A stretch of DNA of 31,545 nucleotides from SIG480 sp045614365. GTDB lineage: Bacteria; Bacillota; Clostridia; Oscillospirales; JAAYXM01. The position numbers were made by a program, and so were the translations under genes. The notes under the pieces are model-generated. The model was given only the letters and a program-made list of their open reading frames with translations, was not told where the DNA came from and did no database searches. Where the stretch lies: assembly GCA_045614365.1 (NCBI GenBank), contig JAZLCV010000016.1, positions 1 to 31,545 of the forward strand. Direction: 5' to 3'. This document shows, one piece after another, positions 6,400 through 13,597 of this stretch (the stretch's first letter is position 1; every line of letters begins with the position of its first letter).

Positions 6400-7580
6400 T
6401 ATTTGATTGTTTTACTGAGTATTTCTGCCTGCTGCTGTGCTTCATCGAGGTCAAAGTAATTTGTTTTAAACTGCAAAAGACGAGGCTGAAGTGCTTCTGC
6501 AACAGGGCAGATGCCGTCGGTATAACTTACATTACTATTTAAAAAGTTTTCCCTTTTAAGTAAAGTAAGTTTTTTGAACATGGGTTCCTGGTAGGTCAGC
6601 TTCCATGCTGCATAAATTGCATCGCCGCCAAACTCCATGTATTTATCTCTGAAAGTTTTCCAGTCTATATCGTCATCGGTGATTTTTGTAACAAATGCCC
6701 AATAAGAACTTTCGTAATCTTCACCGATTTTTTGAGGCGAGAGGAACGGGGCATCTTTTATAGCTTGCGTGAAAAGTGTGGCAGATTTTTTACGAAACTC
6801 TACAAGCTCTTCAAGGTGCTCCAGCTGACCTAGTGCAACGGCACTGCAAACATCGCTTAGTCTGTAGTTCCAGCCCAAAGATTCGTGACGGCAATAATCG
6901 GGGTTCTGAATATCTTTCTTGGAAATTTTTCCAACCTTGGAGCCTACACTTGCGTAACCGAGGCAGGAGTATTTACGGATTTTATCGGCTAATTCTTCGC
7001 TTTGTGTAATCAGCATACCGCCTTCGCCGCATGTCATGTGTTTTGAGCTTTGGAAACTGAAACTTGAAATATCGCCCAGTGTGCCAACTGTTTTTCCTTT
7101 GTATTTTCCGAGAAAGCACTGTGCGTCATCTTCAATAACTGTGATGCCATGTTTTTTTGCAATGGCATTTATGGCATCATAATCGGGAGCAAGTCCGAAA
7201 AGAGATACGGGGATAATCGCTCGGGTTTTTGGTGTTATACATTTTTCTATTGACTTAGGTGAAATTAAAAAGGTGTCAGGTTCTACATCTGCAAAAACAG
7301 GCGTTGCATTTGCGTGAAGAACGCCAAAAGTGGTGCTTGACATTGTAAGCGGCGGAACTATAACCTCGTCGCCTATTCCTACCCCGGCTGCCTCCAGTGC
7401 CGCATGCAGGGTTGCTGTGCCGTTGCAAAAGGCTATTGCGTATTTGCTGTCAAACTTTTCTGCAAATGCCTCTTCAAGTCGTCTGGTTATTTTGCCGTTT
7501 GCTGATGTTCTGAAACTGTCTTTTAAAACTTCTTCAACGTATTCTCTCTCTTTTTTACCTACTCTTTCGATTAACTGCAT
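6390..7580 (-). CDS. DegT/DnrJ/EryC1/StrS-family aminotransferase
   Basis: A 396-aa PLP-dependent sugar aminotransferase (fold type I), the family that transfers an amino group to keto-sugars or keto-cyclitols. Visible signatures are the NGTATLHAAL loop, the VIEDDAQ motif with the PLP-binding acid (about D151-D152) and SFSFQSSKHMTCGEGG with the likely PLP lysine K180. Length is normal for the family. The frame is open to 7667, but 7580 is chosen because GGAGG lies 7 nt upstream and the promoter at 7613-7641 would exclude earlier starts. The SDR remnant follows it. In this setting it could act on a keto-sugar from polymer breakdown, or in glycan synthesis; the sequence does not decide. Confidence 0.92.
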   Translation of the reverse strand: MQLIERVGKKEREYVEEVLKDSFRTSANGKITRRLEEAFAEKFDSKYAIAFCNGTATLHAALEAAGVGIGDEVIVPPLTMSSTTFGVLHANATPVFADVEPDTFLISPKSIEKCITPKTRAIIPVSLFGLAPDYDAINAIAKKHGITVIEDDAQCFLGKYKGKTVGTLGDISSFSFQSSKHMTCGEGGMLITQSEELADKIRKYSCLGYASVGSKVGKISKKDIQNPDYCRHESLGWNYRLSDVCSAVALGQLEHLEELVEFRKKSATLFTQAIKDAPFLSPQKIGEDYESSYWAFVTKITDDDIDWKTFRDKYMEFGGDAIYAAWKLTYQEPMFKKLTLLKRENFLNSNVSYTDGICPVAEALQPRLLQFKTNYFDLDEAQQQAEILSKTIKYFK

Positions 7581-7612
7581 TTTTAAAACCTCCGTTTTTT
7601 GTTTTTGTTTAC

Positions 7613-7641
7613 ATTTTATCATCTTTCGGAGTTTATCACAA
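7613..7641 (-). promoter_or_regulatory. Promoter of the aminotransferase gene
   Basis: On the minus strand TTGTGA (7636-7641), a 17-nt spacer and TAAAAT (7613-7618), about 33 nt before the start codon at 7580. Between this and the plus-strand promoter at 7830 lie about 190 bases in which no gene is recognised; a short plus-strand frame ending at 7829 may be another gene tail but is not identifiable. Confidence 0.6.
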
Positions 7642-7829
7642 GTGAACAGATAAAGCGAAAATCGCAAAAAAATAAGTTGAAATTTCGCATTATAACTAAA
7701 GCTGAACCATGCTTATCTGAAATCAGGTTAAAACTTGTATTTATGATTTCGTTTGCTTTTTTGTATTATGCACCTATTCGGTATGAAAGTAAAGCGTTTA
7801 TGGATGACGCCGCTGACACAGAGTTTTGA

Positions 7830-7877
7830 ATAACGTCACTTTCGTACATGTAAACATGTGCTTTTTGAGGGTATAAT
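7830..7877 (+). promoter_or_regulatory. Regulon-type promoter, copy 2 (SDR-aldolase operon)
   Basis: ATAACGTC (7830-7837), 7 nt, TACATGT (7845-7851), 20 nt, TATAAT (7872-7877), with TGTAAA at the -35 position. Here the core is a double ACATGT with AA between, which is self-complementary apart from the centre. Spacing is the same as in copies 1 and 3. It drives the DapA-like remnant, the SDR and the HpcH/HpaI aldolase. Confidence 0.82.
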
Positions 7878-7912
7878 GTTGGTAATCAATTTTACAAGGA
7901 GAAATATAAAAA

Positions 7913-8020
7913 ATGGCAGAATTTGATATTAAAGAAATTAAAGGGTGTTATTCCTGCTACACTCACGTGCCTTGACGAGAATGAAAATGTTAATAAAAAA
8001 ATGAAAATGTTAATAAAAAA
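7913..8020 (+). pseudogene. 5' remnant of a dihydrodipicolinate-synthase-family (DapA/NanA-like) gene
   Basis: AAGGAG then ATG at 7913 opens a frame MAEFDIKEIKG that hits a stop after 20 codons. Deleting one G from the GGG at 7943-7945 lets it continue as GVIPATLTCLDENENVNKKM, the typical start of DapA/N-acetylneuraminate-lyase family aldolases. After that point the gene is gone and replaced by a 20-bp tandem repeat and the ribosome binding site of the SDR gene. So there is a frameshift plus loss of about 90 percent of the gene. It is the first position of this operon and still has a normal promoter and ribosome binding site, so a 20-residue peptide could be made. Confidence 0.78.
7981..8020. 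repeat. 20-bp exact tandem repeat
   Basis: ATGAAAATGTTAATAAAAAA occurs twice without a gap (7981-8000 and 8001-8020), just before the SDR ribosome binding site. It marks the deletion edge of the DapA-like remnant and probably arose by slippage in AT-rich sequence. Confidence 0.95.
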
Positions 8021-8032
8021 GGAGAGAATTTG

Positions 8033-8815
8033 ATGAACAATATATTTTCACTGAAAAACAAAAACATAATTCTCACTGGAGGTTGCGGAAATCTCGGAAG
8101 AATTATGGCAAAGCATTTGCTTGATTATGGCGCAAATCTTTTTATCGCCGACATCGTTGACACTCCCTTGAAAGAGCTCAGCGGTTCTGTTCACTATCTC
8201 AAATGTGACCTGACAAGCACCGATTCAATACGCGCAATGTACGAAAAGGTTACAGAGCTTGCAGGAAGCATTGATGTTCTTGTTAATAACGCAGCTTACG
8301 GCGGAGGAGCTGGCGGAAAGAAAATGACAAAGACTCGTATGGAGGATTTCGACGACGAAACCTGGGCATATGGTATTGACGGAACAGTAGGTGTTACGTT
8401 CAGATGTATCCGCGAAGCTATCCCTTTCCTGAAAAAGTCCGGCAGCGGTTCTATCGTTAACATTGCTTCAATGTACGGAGTTGTAGCTCCCGACCATTCC
8501 ATTTACGGCGACACCGGCAATAATAGTCCTGTCACCTATGGTGCCGGCAAAGCAGGTGTAGTTCAACTTACAAAATACACCGCTTCATATCTCGCAAAGG
8601 ATAATGTGCGCGTGAACTGCATTACCCCGGGTCCCTTTCCAAACACTTCCGCAACGGATCCCGATTTTCTGAAAATTCTGCAAAGCAAAACAATGCTCGG
8701 GAGAACGGGCAACCCCGAAGAATTAGCCGGTGCACTTATTTTATTGTGTTCCGACGCATCAAGCTTTATGACCGGTACAAACATTATTGTAGACGGCGGC
8801 TGGACCGCCTGGTAG
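8033..8815 (+). CDS. Short-chain dehydrogenase/reductase (SDR)
   Basis: A 260-aa classical SDR, an NAD(P)-dependent oxidoreductase for alcohols, sugars or sugar acids. It has the cofactor loop TGGCGNLG (15-22), NNAA (85-88), and the catalytic S146, Y169 and K173 (YGAGK). The end, MTGTNIIVDGGW, is standard. ATG 8033 is preferred over the in-frame TTG three bases earlier because GGAGAG is then at normal distance. The aldolase gene follows at 12 nt, so the two are co-transcribed from 7830. A gluconate- or 2-keto-3-deoxy-acid dehydrogenase role is plausible beside an HpcH/HpaI aldolase, but this is inference. Confidence 0.93.
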   Translation: MNNIFSLKNKNIILTGGCGNLGRIMAKHLLDYGANLFIADIVDTPLKELSGSVHYLKCDLTSTDSIRAMYEKVTELAGSIDVLVNNAAYGGGAGGKKMTKTRMEDFDDETWAYGIDGTVGVTFRCIREAIPFLKKSGSGSIVNIASMYGVVAPDHSIYGDTGNNSPVTYGAGKAGVVQLTKYTASYLAKDNVRVNCITPGPFPNTSATDPDFLKILQSKTMLGRTGNPEELAGALILLCSDASSFMTGTNIIVDGGWTAW

Positions 8816-8827
8816 GAGGATATAGTT

Positions 8828-9604
8828 ATGAATATGAGAAAAAGCAAAACTTTGGAACTTCTTAGAAACGGAAGTCCGGTTTTTTCAGTTAAGTGCAACA
8901 CCGCAGATCCGCGAGTTGTTGAAATAGCAGCAATGTTCGGAATCCCCTGTATCTGGGTTGACACCGAGCACACAGCTAATGATTACTTTACTACAGAAAA
9001 GCAGATTTATGCTGCAAAGGCATATGATGCCGATGTTCTTGTCCGTGTTCCCAGAGGCTCTTACAGCGACTACATCCGACCGCTTGAGCTTGACGCTTCC
9101 GGAATTATGGTTCCGCACATTATGTCTGTTGATGATGCAAAAAAGGTAATAGAAACCGTTCGTTTTCACCCTATCGGCAAGCGTCCGGTTGACGGTGGAA
9201 ATGCTGACGGAAAATATGCTATGATTGATACTGTTACATATACAGCGCAGGCAAATCAGCAGCGCTTTGTAGTCTTACAAATTGAGGATCCCGAAGCAAT
9301 GGAGTGTGTGGAAGAAATCGCAGCACTTCCGGGGTTTGATATGCTTTTCTTCGGCCCAGGTGATTATTCACATGCTATCGGACATCCTGGCGATATGTCT
9401 CATCCCGAAGTAAAAGCAGGTTTTATTAAGGTAGCAGAAGCTGCGAAAAAATACGGAAAATTTGCCGGAACAGTTGGCGGTGTTGCAAACGCAGCAGAAC
9501 GCGTCGCAATGGGATATCAATTCCTGAACATCGGTGCGGATGTTATCGCTTTGGATTTCTATTTCAAAGATATTGCAGAATTTTCTGCAAACTTTAATAA
9601 ATAG
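8828..9604 (+). CDS. HpcH/HpaI-family aldolase (2-keto-3-deoxy acid aldolase type)
   Basis: A 258-aa class II pyruvate aldolase. The family splits 2-keto-3-deoxy acids, such as 2-dehydro-3-deoxyglucarate, into pyruvate and an aldehyde. Active-site and metal residues are visible: H48 in DTEHT, R73 in VRVPRG, E153 in QIEDPEA and D179 in FGPGDYS. Length is normal. GGAGGA follows the SDR stop directly and gives a good start at 8828 (an in-frame ATG 6 bases later is possible). Together with the SDR it suggests a non-phosphorylated sugar-acid route. The exact substrate cannot be told. Confidence 0.92.
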   Translation: MNMRKSKTLELLRNGSPVFSVKCNTADPRVVEIAAMFGIPCIWVDTEHTANDYFTTEKQIYAAKAYDADVLVRVPRGSYSDYIRPLELDASGIMVPHIMSVDDAKKVIETVRFHPIGKRPVDGGNADGKYAMIDTVTYTAQANQQRFVVLQIEDPEAMECVEEIAALPGFDMLFFGPGDYSHAIGHPGDMSHPEVKAGFIKVAEAAKKYGKFAGTVGGVANAAERVAMGYQFLNIGADVIALDFYFKDIAEFSANFNK

Positions 9605-9619
9605 AGAAGCCGTGCCAAA

Positions 9620-9749
9620 TGGTTTTGTGTCTCGAAAAATCAATCATCTCCATAAAGAAACATATTATCACCTCTGGAATCTGCGCAATCACTCTATCTT
9701 TATGCAGTTTTTTGATGATTTTATAATTACATCAAAAAACTCCGCATAA
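9620..9749 (+). pseudogene. C-terminal remnant of a GH20-like gene
   Basis: The frame ending at the TAA at 9747 contains LRNHSIFMQFFDDF. The intact GH20-like protein at 23591 has LRNQSIFMQLFADI near its own C-terminus, and the DNA is also closely similar there. The remnant begins abruptly after the aldolase stop codon and has no catalytic region. It shows that a GH20-like gene once lay in this operon. The left boundary is uncertain. The rest of 9605-9853 holds only this remnant, an AT-rich hairpin (9709-9739) and a promoter. Confidence 0.75.
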
Positions 9750-9783
9750 TGAGATTATACTTATTTTTTTGATATGAGGTATC

Positions 9784-9813
9784 TTGAAAGCGGCAAATTA
9801 AAAAAATTAAGAT
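9784..9813 (+). promoter_or_regulatory. Possible promoter of the isomerase-oxidoreductase operon
   Basis: TTGAAA (9784-9789), an 18-nt spacer and TAAGAT (9808-9813), about 40 nt before the start at 9854. It lacks the TACATGT signature of the other sugar promoters, so this operon may be regulated differently or be read from 7830. Confidence 0.45.
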
Positions 9814-9853
9814 AGTAATTCTGAAGATTTTAAAAGGAATGAGGTTTAAAACA

Positions 9854-10693
9854 ATGAAAAAAGGAATCAGTATTTGGTCTTTTGCGGAGACTGATCTTGA
9901 ACGCGTATTCGCGCTTGCAAAAGATGCAGGTTTTGATGGCGTTGAGCTTGCACTGGCAGAGGACGGACCGGTTAACATGAACAGTACAAAGGAAGATATG
10001 GAGAAAATCTGTGCTCTTGCAAAAGAACACGGCATCGAACTCTATAGCCTTGCAAGCGGTATGTACTGGAAAAAGAATTATACATCGAATGATGAGGCAA
10101 CCCGCCGATATGCAATAGACACAACGAAAAAACAGCTTGAGCTTGCATCGTATCTCGGTATGGAGAGCATTCTTGTAGTGCCGGGCGCCTGCGGTGTTGA
10201 CTTTGAACCTGATAGCGAAGTTGTTCCGTATGATATTGCGTATGACCGTGCGCTCGAGGCACTTTCTGAGCTTGCACCCGTTGCTGAAAAATACGGAGTA
10301 GTTCTTGGTATAGAAAATGTATGGAACAAATTTCTTCTTTCGCCCATTGAAATGCGCGATTTAATTGATAAGGTAAATTCTCCTTTTGTCGGCTCATATT
10401 TCGATGTCGGAAACGTGCTTTACTGCGGATATCCTGAGCATTGGATAAATATCCTCGGTAAGCGCATAACAAAAGTGCATTTTAAAGATTATAAGCGTGA
10501 ACCGGGCGGGCTTAACTGCTTTGTTGACCTTCTCTCCGGAGATGTCGATTATATCGCTGTTATGGATGCATTCCGGAACATCGGATATGACGGATGGGTT
10601 ACTGCGGAGATGCTTCCGCCGTATAAGCAGTTCCCTGAGGCAATTTTGTATAATACATCAAAATCCATGGACTATATTTTGGGAGGAAAGTAA
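9854..10693 (+). CDS. Sugar phosphate isomerase/epimerase-family TIM barrel
   Basis: A 279-aa protein of the xylose-isomerase-like TIM barrel family, which includes ketose 3-epimerases, hydroxypyruvate isomerase and inosose dehydratase. The four expected metal ligands are visible: E154 (GIENVW), D184 (YFDVGN), H209 (VHFKD) and E252 (TAEML). An ATG at 9839 is in frame, but the start at 9854 is preferred since GAGG lies 9 nt upstream and AAAAGGA would touch the earlier ATG. The oxidoreductase gene follows after 3 nt. Isomerase plus Gfo/Idh/MocA oxidoreductase pairs are common in sugar and cyclitol oxidation clusters. Confidence 0.9.
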   Translation: MKKGISIWSFAETDLERVFALAKDAGFDGVELALAEDGPVNMNSTKEDMEKICALAKEHGIELYSLASGMYWKKNYTSNDEATRRYAIDTTKKQLELASYLGMESILVVPGACGVDFEPDSEVVPYDIAYDRALEALSELAPVAEKYGVVLGIENVWNKFLLSPIEMRDLIDKVNSPFVGSYFDVGNVLYCGYPEHWINILGKRITKVHFKDYKREPGGLNCFVDLLSGDVDYIAVMDAFRNIGYDGWVTAEMLPPYKQFPEAILYNTSKSMDYILGGK

Positions 10694-10696
10694 AGT

Positions 10697-11695
10697 ATGT
10701 TAAAGGTAGGTCTTATTGGTTGCGGATTTATGGGTGGAATGCACTCTTCCTGCTATGCCGTACTTGATGGGGTTACGGTTTCGGCTGTTGCGGATCTGAG
10801 AGAGGATAAGGCAGCAGAAATTGCGAAAGTGCATAACGCAGAAGTTTTTGCAAACGGCGAAGAACTTATTGCAAATGCAGATGTTGATATAATTGATATA
10901 TGTCTTCCTACATACCTTCATACAAACCACGCTGTTTTGGCGATGAAAAAAGGCAGACACGTCTTTATCGAAAAACCGGTATGCCTGACTCCTGAAGAAG
11001 GTGAGCTTCTCATTAAAACCTGGAAAGAAACGGGTGCAAAGGTTCAGGTGGGGCAGGTTATACGCTTCTGGAACGAGTATAAGTGGCTTAAAGAAGCGGC
11101 AGATAGTGGCAGATATGGAAAGATTAAATCCGCTGTGTTCAAGCGTCTGAGCTCTGTTCCCGGATGGGCATGGGAAGGGTGGCTTCACGATCCTGAAAAG
11201 AGCGGAAGCGTAGCTCTCGATATGCACATTCACGATGTTGATTTTGTGCGTTATCTTATGGGAGAACCTGAATCCTTCAAGGCATCGGTCAGCCGCAATG
11301 AAAATAATGTAATAGAGCAGATTTTCACTACATTTGAATATCCTGATTCGGTGGCAACTGTTGAAGCGTGCTGGGATTATCCGGAAGCTTTCCCGTTTGA
11401 TGCAGGCTTCCGCGTTAAATTCGAAAATGCAACCGTCGTCAATGACAGCAATGGCCTTAATGTTTACTACAAAGGCGGCAAAACCGAAAAAATCGAAATC
11501 AAAGCTGAGTTTGAAGGAGGTAATGATATCGGTGGAAATATCTCGGATCTCGGTGGATATTATAATGAGCTGAAGTATTTCATAGAAAGACTTAGGGCAA
11601 ACGAACCGCTCTGCATAGCTCCGATTGATGAAGCGGTAAAATCAGTTAACCTTGCACTTGGAGAGATTGCAAGTGTCGGAGGTGCAAAAATATAG
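10697..11695 (+). CDS. Gfo/Idh/MocA-family oxidoreductase
   Basis: A 332-aa NAD(P)-dependent sugar or cyclitol dehydrogenase. The N-terminal Rossmann fold has GCGFMG (8-13); E92-K93-P94 is the family EKP motif; D175, H177 and H179 (DMHIHD) are in the substrate site. Length is normal for the family. GGGAGGA gives the start at 10697. It lies between two isomerase-like TIM barrels, three nucleotides after one and one nucleotide before the other, so the three are an operon. Together they could oxidise a sugar at C3 and rearrange it; this is inference from the family. Confidence 0.93.
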   Translation: MLKVGLIGCGFMGGMHSSCYAVLDGVTVSAVADLREDKAAEIAKVHNAEVFANGEELIANADVDIIDICLPTYLHTNHAVLAMKKGRHVFIEKPVCLTPEEGELLIKTWKETGAKVQVGQVIRFWNEYKWLKEAADSGRYGKIKSAVFKRLSSVPGWAWEGWLHDPEKSGSVALDMHIHDVDFVRYLMGEPESFKASVSRNENNVIEQIFTTFEYPDSVATVEACWDYPEAFPFDAGFRVKFENATVVNDSNGLNVYYKGGKTEKIEIKAEFEGGNDIGGNISDLGGYYNELKYFIERLRANEPLCIAPIDEAVKSVNLALGEIASVGGAKI

Positions 11696-11696
11696 T

Positions 11697-12518
11697 ATGG
11701 ACAGCAAGCTTTGTCTCTATTGGCCGCCATATCCCGAAATAAAATCGTATTATGATATGATTGATGCTTCTGTTGCATATGGATTCTCACACCTTGAAGG
11801 ATTCAGCAATCTTGATTTTTCTATGCCGGATACTGAAAATGCAAAGAAAGTCCGTGAATATGCTGATAGTAAAGGGATTAGTTTCGCATGTTTTTCTGTC
11901 TATATTAATCTTGTCGGAAAAGACAGTGGCGAAATGGCGGAAAAGCTTCGCGGATATGCAGAGGTGGCGAAAATCCTTGGTTCTCCGTACCTTCATCACA
12001 CGGTGGTCAATGATTTTACTGATCCGCAAAATATTCTTCCTTATCAAGACGAATTTTTCAAAAAGGGAATAGAGGCAATTCGCGATATTTACGATTTTGC
12101 AGAATCGCTCGGTGTAAGAACTATTTATGAGGAGCAGGGGTTTCTCTTTAACGGAATTGACGGAATAGCGCGCCTTCTTGATTCGGTAAACCGCGATGTT
12201 GGCATTGTTGCCGATTTTGCAAATATATATCAGGCGGGGCAAGAACCGGAAGAATTTATAAAGGCGTTCGGAAAAAGAGTTGTCCATGCGCACATAAAAG
12301 ATATCGCACTTTTGCCTGAACGTGGAGAAGAAGGACTAAAAACGCTTTCTCAAAGCTATATGCACGAAAGAGAAATCGGTGATGGTATTGTCAATATCAA
12401 AGGGTGTATTGATTTACTCAAATCTTACGGATACACCGGTTTCTACGGTATAGAATACACTGCGAAAAACGTTGAAAAAATGAAGAGTATCATAGATGAA
12501 CTTAAAGTGATGATGTAA
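11697..12518 (+). CDS. Second sugar isomerase/epimerase-family TIM barrel
   Basis: A 273-aa xylose-isomerase-like TIM barrel, distinct from the one at 9854. Probable metal ligands are E145 or E146 (TIYEEQG), D173 (VADFAN), H199 (VHAHIKD) and E253 (YGIEYT). The frame is open to an earlier ATG at 11652 inside the oxidoreductase gene, but 11697 gives the usual family N-terminus with a beta strand right after the start. The ribosome binding site GGAGG is rather far (about 14 nt), so translation may be coupled to the oxidoreductase stop. It is the last gene before the AraC gene on the other strand. Confidence 0.87.
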   Translation: MDSKLCLYWPPYPEIKSYYDMIDASVAYGFSHLEGFSNLDFSMPDTENAKKVREYADSKGISFACFSVYINLVGKDSGEMAEKLRGYAEVAKILGSPYLHHTVVNDFTDPQNILPYQDEFFKKGIEAIRDIYDFAESLGVRTIYEEQGFLFNGIDGIARLLDSVNRDVGIVADFANIYQAGQEPEEFIKAFGKRVVHAHIKDIALLPERGEEGLKTLSQSYMHEREIGDGIVNIKGCIDLLKSYGYTGFYGIEYTAKNVEKMKSIIDELKVMM

Positions 12519-12557
12519 TTAGAAGTATATTTACTTCCTGTTAGTCCGTTTATAAGA

Positions 12558-12618
12558 AAATTCATCGCAGAATATAGAAAGCTTAAAACAAGAGCCTTCA
12601 AGAATCTGCGATGAATTT
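12558..12618. repeat. 14-bp perfect inverted repeat between convergent genes
   Basis: AAATTCATCGCAGA (12558-12571) and TCTGCGATGAATTT (12605-12618) are perfect inverted copies separated by 33 nt. They lie between the stops of the isomerase (+) and AraC (-) genes. There is no T-run, so it is a poor intrinsic terminator; it may be an mRNA-end hairpin or the ends of a small lost element. Nothing else is seen in 12519-12651. Confidence 0.7.
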
Positions 12619-12651
12619 AAAACAGACAAGCTTGATATGTCCGGAATATAA

Positions 12652-13506
12652 TCAAGGCTTCAGAGAGTCTTTGAACGTTTGGGGATTGACTCCCTCATAG
12701 CGCAAAAAAGCATTGTAAAAGCCTTTGTATGAGTTATAGCCCGACAGATAAGCTATCTCATCAAGCGTATGAACGCCGGATACGATAAGAGCTTTCGCGT
12801 GTTCTATTCTGTGTTTCTGAAGAAGAGAAGAAAAGCTGTCGTTCATCTTGTCGGCTAAAAAACGCGCCACCTGGCGCTTGCTCAGGAATAGTATTTTGGC
12901 AAGCTCGTCAAGCGTTGCCGTGGAGAGGTTTGTAACAAAATACAGAAAGATTTTGCCTTTTCGCGCCTCATCGGAAAGCTTTGTGTTAAGCTGTTGCACA
13001 CCGGTGCGAGCGGTGCTATCCCTGATGCCGGGGGACAGCGTTTCGATAAGCTCTATGTATATAAGAGTCAAAAAAGAGCGGACATAGTCATTTGAAATTT
13101 TTTCGTACGGGGTGTCACGGAGATATTCTGCAAGCATATCAAAAAGCACCCTCATTCTTCCTTCTGCCGCAAATTCCGAAAAGGCAGATGAAATATCAGA
13201 TAAGTCAGGCGCACCGTCATCCGCATCATCAAGCGGATTTATCAGAAGCGTGATTCGGGAAATTCTTGAGGAAACACTTGTGATTTTATGATAATTTCCC
13301 TTTGCTACGAGATAGCAGCTTCCGCTGCGCATTGGGTGAGAGTTATTTCCTATCAGGATGGATGCTTCTCCGTCCTGAATGTAGTGGAATTCATGCCCGG
13401 AGTGAGTGTGTGCAACTGAAACAAATTCACGCTTTGTGTCCGTGAAAAGAATTATGTTATAAAGTCTGTTATTCACGGTAATGTCAAATATATACTGAGG
13501 CCCCAT
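12652..13506 (-). CDS. AraC-family transcription regulator, divergent from the polymer-degradation cluster
   Basis: A 284-aa protein with an N-terminal cupin-like sensor (about 10-110; HTHSGHEFHYI) and a C-terminal AraC DNA-binding domain (about 185-284). Its two helix-turn-helix units include LDELAKILFLSKRQVARFL and LDEIAYLSGYNSYKGFYNAF. The start follows AAAGGAG at 9 nt. Its closest relative in the window is the broken AraC at 3003, with the same GYNSYxGFYNxFL end. It is transcribed away from the YhcH-lyase cluster, and the two promoters overlap, so it is the best candidate activator of that cluster and perhaps of the other two promoters with the same signature. Confidence 0.93.
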   Translation of the reverse strand: MGPQYIFDITVNNRLYNIILFTDTKREFVSVAHTHSGHEFHYIQDGEASILIGNNSHPMRSGSCYLVAKGNYHKITSVSSRISRITLLINPLDDADDGAPDLSDISSAFSEFAAEGRMRVLFDMLAEYLRDTPYEKISNDYVRSFLTLIYIELIETLSPGIRDSTARTGVQQLNTKLSDEARKGKIFLYFVTNLSTATLDELAKILFLSKRQVARFLADKMNDSFSSLLQKHRIEHAKALIVSGVHTLDEIAYLSGYNSYKGFYNAFLRYEGVNPQTFKDSLKP

Positions 13507-13531
13507 AAATTACTTGCTCCTTTCGTGTACT

Positions 13532-13574
13532 AATGACATTTTAAAAATAATAATGTCATTTTAATACATGTCAA
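13532..13574 (-). promoter_or_regulatory. Promoter and possible operator of the divergent AraC gene
   Basis: On the minus strand a perfect TTGACA (13569-13574), a 16-nt spacer and TATTAT (13547-13552). The -35 box is exactly opposite the -35 of the plus-strand promoter. An inverted repeat AATGACATT (13532-13540) / AATGTCATT (13552-13560) spans the -10 region. This layout would let the AraC protein control itself and the cluster from the same sites. Confidence 0.7.
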
Positions 13575-13597
13575 ATTTTACTCGATTAGATTATAAT
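13550..13597 (+). promoter_or_regulatory. Regulon-type promoter, copy 3 (YhcH-lyase cluster)
   Basis: ATAATGTC (13550-13557), 7 nt, TACATGT (13565-13571), 20 nt, TATAAT (13592-13597). The -35 position reads TGTCAA. Spacing is identical to the copies at 4216 and 7830. It implies a start at about 13604 and a leader of about 95 nt, which excludes the ATG at 13568 as a start codon for the next gene. Confidence 0.8.

Noticed and set aside
7581..7667. Longer N-terminus for the DegT-type aminotransferase
   Set aside because: It would include the -10 and -35 boxes. GGAGG fits the start at 7580.
7599..7829. 76-codon plus-strand frame between the aminotransferase and the second regulon promoter
   Set aside because: It overlaps the aminotransferase promoter, has no ribosome binding site and no family features. 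Its last 15-20 codons could be another gene tail, but there is too little to support a call.
8033..12518. Classical Entner-Doudoroff or uronate (kdu/uxu) pathway naming for the SDR, aldolase and isomerases
   Set aside because: The families are clear but the specificities are not. Gene symbols such as kduD, kduI or uxaC would claim more than the sequence shows.
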